The position numbers were made by a program, and so were the translations under genes. Positions 1-10,711 of a DNA stretch of 64,000 nt are shown here, one piece after another. The notes below the pieces were generated by a model. That model saw only the letters and a list, made by a program, of their open reading frames with translations. It did not search any database and was not told where the DNA came from. The stretch is from positions 740,001 to 804,000 of the forward strand of contig NC_091097.1 of NCBI RefSeq assembly GCF_024713975.1, read 5' to 3'. Positions within the stretch are counted from its first letter, which is position 1, and each line of letters starts with the position of its first letter. Source of the stretch: Paralichthys olivaceus (taxonomy: Eukaryota > Chordata > Actinopteri > Pleuronectiformes > Paralichthyidae).

Positions 1-2933
1 CGTCACTTTGAGCAGCAGCTCGTGGAACATGGTGTTCAGCTGCTCCGTCACAGAGTCAAACTGCAGACGACTCACTTTGTTGTCCAGAGCACATCTGTCA
101 GCTTTCTTCAGGTGCGGAGGGACGGAGACGACAAGAAGTTTAGACCAGAAGACATGACTGAAAACCCAAAAGATTCGTTTTTATGTCTGATCTGTAGAAT
201 TCACAGTGAATATTTTACCAACCAAAATATCAATAACCTGGATATTAACTTTATTTGGGTGAAGATTCAAAATGATTGTGAAACACAGATCTTCTGAGTG
301 AGTGGATAAATACTGTTCATACATATTTTCAGAGTCAATATTAAAACCAAAACCTTGAAATGAAACAGTAAAGTTGAGTGGCTCAGTAAACAGGTTGAAG
401 TGTGTTCACCTCGATGTGTCTCTGCATCTGTCGGCCGTCCTCCTGCAGACTCCTGGTTGTTTCCTGCAGGTTCTCACACTCTGTTTGAAGATGAAGCATC
501 GCCGTCTTCACGTCGTTCACCAGCTCCTCGCTCTGACAAACACACACAGGCTGTACTTCTATCTTTGTAGGGACTCGAGTGTTCCTCTAAATGTGGAGGT
601 TTAAAACACATTTTAAAGAGATTCTACGAGGAGGCTGCAGGAGAAGATCCAGAAAACGTCCAGAGCAGCTTCAGGATATTTGACTGCCTCACTTTTCCTT
701 CACTCACCTTTTCCTGGTCACTCATCAAGCTGCTTATCAAAGCTGTTTGCTGCTTCAGTTGATCCATCAGGTTTTTAGACACATCCTGAAAACCTGAATA
801 TAACAACAAACCATTCAAACAAACACATAATATGTAAAATGTAAGTTTAACTGAAACAATTTAAAACTGTTTGAAGATCGAAGATTGTTGTGAAGCGTGA
901 AGAACCTGAAGGAAAAGCTCCTCAGGTCACGACCGGCACATACGGAGTCAAAAGGTCTGAAGTGTCCTGAGGAGAAAGTCCGATTTGGACGAGCTGTCAT
1001 TTGTGTGGACGGTTCTCCGGTGATATCTACCTTTGTTGGTGATGGCGTCTCTGAGCGGAGTCAGCTGTGTGTGGTCCACCTTTCCTTCCTCCAGCGCCGC
1101 CACACGAGCTTCCAGCCAGTTGAACTTGTCCTTCAGTCTGACGGCGTTCCTCAGAGCCTCCACCGTGTCTGAGTACAGCTCCAAGTTCCTGGACTTCCAG
1201 GATGCTGTTTGATTCTGCAGAGGCGGCGCTGACGGGACAGACGAGCTCTCTGCGATTGTCCGGGTGCTCGACTCTTCCCGGAAGATGTCTCCAGAAATGG
1301 CAGGAGAACGAGGAGCTGCTTTGCTGACAGTGTCGCTGACGGAGCGAGGGGAGGAGGTCGTGCTGCGGTCGGAGGTTAAACTGATGTTGAGAAGTTTGTG
1401 CGCAGGTTCGACCGCCTCATCGACAACTCCGCCGTTTTCAAGCTCCTGTAAAAAAGTAGAAATAACGAGACTCAACCACATCGATTTGTTTGTGCTCGAT
1501 AATCTCAGGTCTGAACGTGACACGTCTGTGGACGGGATTTTAACAGAGGATTATTCAAAAAGTACACAATATGAGTACTTCAGTATTTATGGCATGAGTA
1601 CTCTTACAAGTGTTTAGATCATCAGACACAGTTATTGTTGTTTCAACTCCTAAAGATTCTTAAATGTTTCCTGTTTGTTTGTGAGACACTTCCACTTCCT
1701 GGTTTCACTTTCAGGATTTATAATCTCCTCGTGCAGTCTTTGTTTAAAGTCACATAAAAACAAAACTACCTTTATTTTCATTTTGCCATCGTTAACTTCT
1801 GTGTGCATGTTTTTAAAATGTTGACCAGAGGTGTTTATGTATACAAGTCTGTCTGTCTGTCTGTCCATCTGTCTGTCCATCTGTCCGTCCGTCTGTCCGT
1901 CCATCTATAATGCTGCGTCTCATCCTCAGTGTCCGTGTCTCACCTTCTGAAGGTTTTCTCTGTCGCTGAGCAGAACAGACTGCATCACGTCCCAGGTCAC
2001 GCAGCCTCTCAGCTCCTCGGGCTCTGGACACTTGTGAAAAGTGTCCCTCAGACTCTTCTGTCGCAGTGAGGGGACGAGAGACAAACAGTGTGAACACGTG
2101 AACAGTGTGAACAGTGTGAACACGTGAACAGTGTGAACAGTGTGAACACGTGAACAGTGTGAACAGTGTGAACATGTGAACATGTGAACTGTGTGAACAG
2201 TGTGAACACGTGAACATGTGAACAGTGTGAACAGTGTGAACATGTGAACACGTGAACACGTGAACAGTGTGAACACGTGAACATGTGTACAGTGTGAACA
2301 CGTGAACATGTGTACAGTATGAACAGTATGAACATGTGAACACGTGAACAGTGTGAACACGTGAACATGTGTACAGTGTGAACACGTGAACATGTGTACA
2401 GTATGAACAGTATGAACATGTGAACAGTGTGAACACGTGAACAGAGCAGGTGATGTTCAGTGTTTGGATCTGTCCTCTCACCACAGACTCCTCCAGGACG
2501 TCCACACTGTGGCAGCACGTCTCCACGGCAGAGACCGTCTCAACAAACATCTGGACACAGGAGAGATGGAAGATCACGTCCAGTTCTCCTGTTACTTGGT
2601 TTCATGTTGAATTTGGAAATCCAGACAATTTCAAATAACAAATACAAAACAAACTAATGCTCCGGATAAAAAAGAGAAAAGATTAAATGATGATTGAAAT
2701 AGACGTGAGATCGAACCTCTGAAATAATAATGATAAAAATAAATCTCTTCTCTGGGGGAAATACTTTCAAATATCCAAGTTAGTGTCTCATATTTAATAC
2801 TCAAGTATTCACAACAAGTATTTTTACTATTATTTTACAGTTGAGTTTGTCGTCTCACCTTCTGCTGCTGGTGGAGCTCGTCCACCAGGACGTCCTTCTG
2901 CTCATGGAGCTGCTGGATGAGCCTCATGGCCTG

Positions 2934-3019
<86 letters not shown>

Positions 3020-3105
3020 CAACATCAAGCTGTTGCACTGTTTTCACATAATCCGCTCTTTACCCACATTATTTAAACTTCCTGTGAGACTGTTGGTCCA
3101 GTAAA

Positions 3106-3192
<87 letters not shown>

Positions 3193-6100
3193 ACAAAGGA
3201 CATTCCTGTGAGGTCGTGTTTAACTTGTGTCAAATGTGCCGGGACATGAAATGATGCATAGCGACCCCACACGGCTTCACGTGAGAATGACTAACAGAGA
3301 GTTAATAAGTGTCGTCACACTCAGCGACACGTGTCCTGACGTGAACCGAGTCAGACGTGACCTGGTCCATTCAAACACTGATGGTTTGTTCTGAGACATT
3401 TTATATTAAGTATTCCTCACAGGTTCTGTCTGTGAGGACAAATGTCCGAGTCTCTGGACGTGTTCTGGATCTTCTCCTGCAGCCTCTAGTAAAACGTCTG
3501 GAACCTTCTCAGAGAGACAGTGGGCGTGTTGACGAGGTTTCTAACACGTGACGGACGTGAAACTGAAGAACACAAACCTCTCAGGCTGAAGAAGAGGAGA
3601 CACGTAGAAGAGAGAATGTTTCATGGATCCTGATGAAATTTAATTCTGTTTTTTCTGAGATATTCTTCTGAGAGTGAGGAGAGCGACCTCCCGGACCGAA
3701 GTGGCCTTCGTTACTCTTTAAGCTGCCGCCTCAATAAGAGCGTCAGCCATTAACAGAATCTAATGATGGTTGCTCTTTGAACAGGAAGCGTCACTCGGAC
3801 CTTCTCACTGCGTCAGATCAGGAGCTTCAACACACGTTCAACCAGAACTCAGTGGAGCTCATTCCTCCAGCAAGGCCCGACGGTCCAGTTCAAGTCAAAG
3901 GAGTCGCAACACGTCTCCCTCTCAGAAACATCCGTCCTCTAAAGGATTCATGTCCACGAATCATTCTCTGAGGAATCAGGGGAAATGTTCCAAAACAAAG
4001 AAGTGTCAGTGTGAACGAACAAGCACAGGGACGGATACAGGGACGGACATGGACACAGGGAGGGACACAGGGAGGGACACAGGGAAGGATACGGGGACAG
4101 ACACAGGGAGGGACACAGGGAGGGAGACAGGGAGGGAGACAGGGAAGGATACGGGGACGGACACAGGGAGGGACACAGGGAGGGAGACAGGGAAGGATAC
4201 GGGGACGGACACAGGGAGGGAGACAGGGACGGATGGGGGTGAAAACACAACCTCCTTGTCTGAGGTAATAAAAACTTTGTTTGAGAGTGCCCTCTAGTGG
4301 ACGAACCGACACACCTGACGTGTGGCTAAGTGTTAACTGTAGAGAGGAGACAGTTGGTGTCCCCCGTCCCCCCCCCCCCCCCCCCCCCCACGTTTGATTG
4401 TGTGTCTGTGAGATTGAACAAAACTTACTGGATGTTAATGAAACTTGTGTCAGGGAACAAATAAACCATTCCCATCTCACAGGAACTGCACGATGTCGCC
4501 CACATTATTAGATCATCACCATCTTTCTTTCTTGTTTGTTGTTTTATAGAAGTTCTGCGTCTCGCCCTGTTTGTCTCTTTGTCTGTTTGTCTCTTTGTCT
4601 GTTTGTCTGTTTGTCTCTTTGTCTGTCACTGACTTTGTAAAATCATCAGTGAATAAAAAGCAGGGGTGAACAGAGACGACGAGGGCACGCCGGGTCAGCT
4701 CGTCAGGGTGAAGTCAGCGGATACACCAGTTGACCACCGAGGACATGAATGATTCAGACGGAGTTCTGAAAGACGCGGCATCACCTGCACGATGTCCTGC
4801 TTTTCACCTGAGAGCTATTCATCCCCTGACAACCGGAGTCATCTCTGCAGGGGACTAATTACCCCCATCACACAGAGAGGACGCACGACATCAGCAGAGA
4901 GAGACGGGAAGTCTGGACGGCGTCACAAAGACACCTCCAGCTTTCAAATGCTCTCCTGTGATCAAACTGACGTTCTCCAGAGAACAGCTGACGTTCTCCA
5001 GAGAACAGCTGACGTTCACATCTTCAGCTCTTAATACCAGCAGCTCGACAGAAACCTGAACAGAGACACGCAGGGGTCATTTGAGATGTCAGGGTGGCGC
5101 CCGTCTCCTATTGTTCTGTTCTGTCATCAACAGCTCAACACGACGCTGAAAGGTTCACCGCCGCCGCCAGAGAGGGAAGAGAAGAAGAAGAAGAGCGATC
5201 AGCTGCCTCAGAGAGAAACGTCGAGGACGAGCAGGAAACAGATAAAATTAGTAAAATTCAAAATAAAATCTGCTGCTGAACTTCTTTATCTGAACCGAAC
5301 CTTCGAAACGTGTTGCAGCTCTGGTGGCGCCCGGGCAGTGATGTCACACACGTGTTCAACAACAGACGACAAAGAAGAAGCACCTGGTGTGAAATCACTT
5401 CCTGGGTGTGGCTACGACACAACTTCACCTGAACATGTCGACAAACTCAGTGAAACACAATCGATCACACGTCCACTGTCTCCTGAGCGTCATCAACAAC
5501 GAGCAGCTCCTCGATCCGAAGAGGAGCAGCTCCTCCAGCTCCTCGATCTGAAGAGGAGCAGCTCCTCCAGCTCCTCGATCTGGATCAGTGTCAGTTTATA
5601 AAACAGTTGATTGATTTTCTGTGACGTCACCTTGAACCAGTGAAGAAGTTCACCTGTCGATGTTCAAGTATATTTAAAATATTACATTTACAACCAATTA
5701 ATCAAATATTGACTTGAGCACAAACTTCAAAAGTAAGAAACTGATCCTGAGTTACTTTGTCCTTCATGGAGTATTTATTATTATTATATATTTATATTTG
5801 CTTAATACCAGAGAACAGAGTGTTAACAATGAAAATACTAGATAATATATAAATAATATTATTATATTATATATAATATATCTAAATAATATAATGGAGG
5901 ATTTAAAACATGAACAAACATCAAAACAACAGTAAAAACACTTTTATATATACATATATATATAAATAAATACTGAAGTGGTTTAACCACATTAACATGA
6001 TCGAGTGTTATTTAAGATTCATTAAATATACAAATAAAGTCGTTTTATATGTTTACAGTTGAAGTATTATCAGTAGTTTTATGTATACAGTTGTAGTATT

Positions 6101-6840
6101 AACAGTAGTTTTATGTTTACAGTTGTAGTATTATCAGTAGTTTTATGTTTACAGTTGAAGTATTATCAGTAGTTTTATGTTTACAGTTGAAGTATTAACA
6201 GTAGTTTTATGTTTACAGTTGTAGTATTAACAGTAGTTTTATGTTTACAGTTGAAGTATTAACAGTAGTTTTATGTTTACAGTTGTAGTATTATCAGTAG
6301 TTTTATGTTTACAGTTGAAGTATTAACAGTAGTTTTATGTTTACAGTTGTAGTATTATCAGTAGTTTTATGTTTACAGTTGAAGTATTAACAGTAGTTTT
6401 ATGTTTACAGTGATAGTACTCTGTAGTACTCTGTATATATATAATATTTGAACTGGGTGTGTTCGGTTCCTCACCTCGGACACACCGTCCTCGCAGCTCT
6501 GGATGCGGGACCGTAACTTCTCGTCCTCCGCAGCCGCGGTACCAGGTGAGGATCCCGGGTCCGAGGCAGAGGCTGCCCGCTCCTGGAGCTCGCTGCCGGG
6601 GCGAGCCTCCGGCTCCACGTCCCCCTCCACCTGCAGCGGTCCCACCTCTGCGGAGCCGGGGACACCCACCGCAGTGTGGCCGGAGAGAGAGTCCCTCCAG
6701 CGGGTCTCCAGCTCCCGGATCCCGAGCTGCCGGAGCAGCGCGTGGAGCAGCGCGTGCAGGGCGGTGAAGTTGACGGTTCCCTGAGGTGTCCCGATGGATA
6801 AATCCAACAACCCCTCCAGGGTGACCACGTCCTCCGACAT
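1..6840 (-). CDS. qrich2: QRICH2/C16orf96-like protein, 5' part of gene (3' part lies outside the window)
   Basis: A multi-exon minus-strand gene running off the left edge. Exon 1 (6475-6840) starts with MSEDVVTLEGLLDLSIGTP and continues VNFTALHALLHALL, which matches the conserved N-terminus I know from QRICH2 and C16orf96. Further exons with good splice sites are at 2859-2930, 2482-2550, 1944-2057, 1031-1445, 708-793, 410-532 and 1-105. Phases agree between all of them. The last exon reads KADRCALDNKVSRLQFD then TEQLNTMFHELLLKV, the start of the DUF4795-type domain of this family. The middle exons are helical and Q/L/E-rich, probably coiled coil. QRICH2 is known as a sperm-flagellum protein. 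The 3.5-kb gap between exons 1 and 2 may hide exons, because the phase is 0 on both sides. Family assignment is strong; the choice between QRICH2 and C16orf96 is less sure. Confidence 0.72.
2093..2442. repeat. Minisatellite of GTGAACA-type units in a qrich2-like intron
   Basis: About 350 bp of degenerate tandem units built from GTGAACA and GTGTGAACA words, lying between the coding exons at 1944-2057 and 2482-2550. It is open in several minus-strand frames (poly HVFTLFTCS-like translations), but these are repeat artefacts. Confidence 0.9.
2936..3017. repeat. (CA)n microsatellite
   Basis: About 40 uninterrupted CA dinucleotides just upstream (minus strand) of the exon at 2859-2930, so the tract sits next to that exon's acceptor. 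It faces a (TG)n tract of the same length 90 bp further on. Confidence 0.97.
3107..3190. repeat. (TG)n microsatellite
   Basis: About 41 TG dinucleotides in the qrich2-like intron. It is the reverse complement of the CA tract at 2936-3017, so the pair is a long inverted repeat with a ~90-bp loop. Confidence 0.97.
3191..4018. other. Intronic sequence, no feature recognised
   Basis: Unique-looking sequence inside the large first intron of the qrich2-like gene. I see no exon with family similarity and no recognisable transposon. Confidence 0.5.
4019..4236. repeat. GGGA(C/G)GGACACA minisatellite
   Basis: Tandem purine-rich units of about 12 bp (GGGAGGGACACA and variants), grouped in longer blocks marked by AAGGATACGG. 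Both strands are open in several frames only because of the repeat. A poly-C run follows at 4371-4389. Confidence 0.9.
4390..6054. other. Intronic sequence with short local repeats
   Basis: Large intron of the qrich2-like gene. It holds TTTGTCTG/TTTGTCTC runs (4567-4625), a short direct duplication of GACGTTCTCCAGAGAACAGCT (4970-5012), a duplicated GAGGAGCAGCTCCTCCAGCT block (5521-5580) and very AT-rich DNA at 5760-6050. No exon is recognised. Confidence 0.5.
6055..6412. repeat. 32-bp minisatellite next to the first splice donor of the qrich2-like gene
   Basis: About 11 tandem copies of a ~32-bp unit (GTAGTTTTATGTTTACAGTT followed by GTAGTATTATCA or GAAGTATTAACA). Two unit types alternate. 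The array ends about 60 bp inside the intron from the exon 1 donor at 6474. Each unit contains TTTACAG, which resembles a 3' splice site only on the strand opposite to the gene. Confidence 0.92.
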
Positions 6841-6874
6841 CTTGGATCACTCAAAGTTTACTCTGGTTAAAGTT

Positions 6875-7220
6875 AGCCGAGATTAGTTATTAGAGTTAAC
6901 TAAGTTATTGAAGTTACTCAAGTTAGATAAGTTATACGAATGTAGCCCTGACCCCAATGTGAGTTATTAAAGTTAACTGATGTATAAAGTTAGCCAAGTT
7001 ATTAAAGTTAGCTAAGTTACTAAAGTTAACTAAGTTACTAAAGTTAGCTAAGTTACTGAAGTTAACTAAGTTACTAAAGTTAACTAAGTTACTAAAGTTA
7101 ACTAAGTTACTTAAGTTAGCTAAATCATAAAAATGTGGGCTGAGTTCTTAATGTTAGCTAAGTAATTAAAGTTAAAGTTCTTAAAGTTAACTAAGTTCTT
7201 AACGTTAGCTAACCTCTGTT
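6875..7220. repeat. Degenerate 18-bp tandem repeat (AAGTTAACTAAGTTACTA)
   Basis: Roughly 17-18 loosely conserved copies of an A/T-rich unit directly upstream of the qrich2-like start codon. It probably occupies 5' untranslated or promoter DNA. No coding potential. Confidence 0.8.
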
Positions 7221-8015
7221 AGCTTAAACTACACGAACAACTTCAGCGAGTTGTAAATAAATCTAAACACATGTAAATAAATCTAAACACATGTAAATAA
7301 AGGTGAGTAAACAAAAGTAAACAGAGGTAAACAGGTGAACAGGTGAACAGGTGAACAGGTGAACCGTCCCTCGGTGTCTGAGTGTCAGTCACAGTTTCCG
7401 GTATCAAACTAATCTCAGGTTCACTGGATGAAAAATGTTCAGAGACAAAGTCAGAGAATCAAACTACAGACTCACACCGGAAACACACACAGCTCCCCTT
7501 CAGAGTAAAACAAGAAGCCTCTGTTCATCCATCAGGCTGATTGAGCTGCTTCACCTCTGAAGAGACAGTTTCCTGTTTAAAGTTTCATATGGACTTCGTC
7601 TCACTCATGAATTCTTCAATGTGACTTTTGTAAAACATCAGTCAGGTTAGATATGAATGTAAGAGTTTATGAATGGATCCTGGAAACTCAGTGTGATTTT
7701 GAAATAATGAAGTTTTTCCGATCAAAGTTTGAGCCTCACATTTGTTTAAGTTTGGTCGTTCAATGCAAACTCTTGTTAAACTAATAAACCAGCTGCTGCT
7801 GACTCGAATCAGACTGACTCTGATTCTTTAATTATTATCTTTACATTTCTTCTCATTTTGTGTTCATGAAGTTTTTCTGCTACTCAAACAGAATGTGGAT
7901 GTTATATAATTCATTTCTGTTTATTCTCTCATTTCCCTCGGTTCTATTGAAACATGTCAATTCAAGAAATACCAAAATAAATAGATTCACAATAAGGCTT
8001 TTATTTTCAAGCTGT
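7221..8015. other. Upstream region of the qrich2-like gene, no gene recognised
   Basis: Contains a short AACAGGTG run (7325-7362). Otherwise unique sequence without a convincing ORF. Confidence 0.5.
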
Positions 8016-8110
8016 GAACCGGATGTAGTATTTAACCGTTTCCTGCTTGACAACCCGGATTCCCACGCTGGCAGTGTTACCGGTTGCTAGGCAACAAGAG
8101 TCCAGGCAGG
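8016..8110. promoter_or_regulatory. Promoter-like segment with an RFX X-box motif
   Basis: GTTGCTAGGCAAC at 8083-8095 is an inverted pair of GTTGC/GCAAC half sites, a good match to the X-box bound by RFX factors, which drive ciliary and flagellar genes. An ETS-like CCGGATGT lies at about 8019. The site is 1.24 kb upstream of the qrich2-like start codon. A flagellar gene under RFX control would make sense, but no transcription start is visible here. Confidence 0.45.
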
Positions 8111-8660
8111 AAACAGGAAAAATGTTGAACTTCCTCTGAACAAAAGATTATTAATGAATATAACTGAGTTTAATGAACGACCTGTAGAGGAGCACGACTT
8201 GATTTATTACTTCAATCACATAAATGTAGTTTAAATATATGATCTACTGCAGTATCAGTACAAGTATCAGAACCAAGTACATTTACTTAGTTCAAATTAT
8301 ATTCGTTCAATGTTTCTTCATTGGACTCAAGTTTCATTTGATTTGAAAAATACATTTAATAAATATAAAAAATGTAACTGGAAAAATATTTAAATGAATG
8401 AATTCTTCAGTGTCAGTTCTTTTAAAATCGATCTTATGTTTGACTGCAGTGATTTATTTCTTGTTTCTGCAGGTTTGGTCTCTTGAGTGAAGGAAGGTAG
8501 AATCATCACTTTTCATGAAACCGTCAAACAGACCAGTGTCCACATCGACCACAGGAGAGCAAATAACCACAAGGTTGGAATTAAAGTTTAAAATCATTTC
8601 AACTGCAGCTCTTTCAGATTATTGGGATCAAATACTTCACACGTTATTTCAACACACGTT
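8111..8660. other. Intergenic AT-rich sequence
   Basis: No ORF, repeat family or RNA gene recognised between the X-box segment and the presumed MFSD11 3' end. Confidence 0.5.
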
Positions 8661-10711
8661 TATGTTCAAAATAACATTTTATTGATAATAAAAACAAGCA
8701 AGCGAAGGTTGGGGAGTCATTCGTAATTATTACATTCAAGTATAAAATCATCTTCACATGCAGTTCCCTTAATATCCTTGAGATTTGATTTTGGACGTCA
8801 AATAAAACGTGAGCAAACCCACAGCCCGGTGTTTTATTTGACTCAATTACCCACAGTGTGCTGTCATTCAGACATTTTAAAGAAAAGAGCAACAAAACTA
8901 CAGCATCGGTTGTTTTTTCCACCACAACATTAGATAAGAGGACGTGTGAAAGGACAGAGGGTGGGGGGGATGTTTGTACAACGCTGGTGATTTAAAAGAA
9001 AAGACTGAATCTGCATCAGCAGCTCTGTGAACATCGTGTGAACTAAAACATCAAGATAAAAGCTGAGGTTGTGTGACGACTCGCTTCAGGAAGATTCGTC
9101 GTGTTGTGATCATGAACGTGTTCGACCCACACACGATCTTTTCACCAAACCAAACTAAACCAATGATGTTGCAGTGAAACACGAAAAACTGCAGAACAAA
9201 AGAGGTGAAAATGGATTTCACACTAAAGGTTCAGTTTGTTGATGGTGTTTCCCTTTAAACTGCTCCTCAGGCTGAAATCATCATAAACCGTCGTCTGTCG
9301 TTCAAGTTACACTGGAACTGTGATTTCTGTGACAGGAAGGACAGACGGCAGAAACACGGCAGCCTCACGAGGACTGAATCTTAGTCTTTGAGTCTCTTTT
9401 GCTTCAGAGGGAAGAAGAATGTGGCGTCAGACGTACGGAGCGGGATTCGAACACGCGTCATGTTTTTATGAGGATCAGGAATTATTCTATTTTTAACTTT
9501 TATTAAATCCCATGAAAGAGAAAAAACTAAAAAGAACGAGTTCAGTGAAACCAGACTCTAAACAAACATGGACGACAGCTCCGACGTATCTCAATCATGA
9601 CCCTGCCTCCTCCATGTTAGCAGACGGGACATGGACCAAACCAGACATGAAATGTTTGTGAAAGACGTTTTCTGTCACTTGAGAAAGTTCTCGGACTCTT
9701 AATGACGTCACAAGATGGAGACGCTTGTTCACGGAACATTCAAGCTTCGTTTTTGTACAATGGGAGGAAGTGGAAACGCGTCGTCCATCTTTGTTGACGC
9801 TCTGCGGTACAATCTGTCTCAGCTCTGAGGTCACCGGTTACCTCCACTGAGGAGGAAGTGTCCGGAGGAAACCTCAAAATCTACTCAAACCATTTCCATG
9901 AATTTGTGCGGAGGAGTGAGACATTAACCACCGAAGGTTTTGATGCAGATCTGGATAAACGAGCAAAATCCAGGATGTTCAACTTTCTTGAACTTTCTTG
10001 TTGAATGTATTTGTTCTCCATTCTTCTTTAATTTTTAAAAACACCTCCCAGGTATTTAGTTTAATTCTTGTATTTGTTGCGTCAGAATACACGGAGTGCG
10101 TGTGTTCGTCCTGATGATGTCACCAGTGTAACAGCGAAGCTCTCTGACGTGTTTTCAGAAGCGTTGGGAGTCGATGGATTTCTGTGGGTCGGAGGAATCG
10201 GGCTGTGAAACGTGATCCTGCGACACATTCAGTTTTGGTTTCGCTCCTTTCATGGGATTTGTTGAGAAAGAGAAAATTATAGAAAAACACCACTTGTCAG
10301 TTCAGAGCAGCTGCAGGTGAGAAACATTCACCTGCAGCTGATTCAAGGTCAGTGTTACTCCTCAGGCCCGGTCAGTGCCGACACAGGCCCCAGTTCAAAG
10401 TGCTGGATACTTGATAAACAAACCTCTCCCCGTCATGCCAAGTATATTTTCATATTTTACCCACATTCATTTTTAAACTGTCCAGGAAAAGAAAAGCCAG
10501 CGATGAAACTTGATGAGAAACATCTGGGGTGCACACACGTCGTTTGATTCAGTTCAGATAAATGTTGAGAGGAATGTTTGGTTTTTCAGCCGCCGCCGTC
10601 GACAGGCTCTGTGAAAACCAAACAGTGTCTGTGTGAGGATACCTTCATCGTCCCCGGCTGCAGGGAGCGAAACCTTTCAGCTGCGCTCTCCTCATCCTCA
10701 CCGGAAGCCGA
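8661..10711 (-). other. Presumed long MFSD11 3' untranslated region
   Basis: Continues directly from the MFSD11 stop codon on the minus strand. A minus-strand AATAAA at 8678-8683 is the first strong poly(A) signal I noticed in a suitable place. No other gene was recognised in these 2 kb. Extent is inferred, not shown. Confidence 0.4.

Noticed and set aside
1813-2577. 254-codon minus-strand ORF and relatives
   Set aside because: Open because of the GTGAACA minisatellite; two true short exons of the qrich2-like gene lie inside it.
3770-4297. 175-codon plus ORF and 196-codon minus ORF
   Set aside because: Translation of a purine-rich tandem repeat; no family similarity.
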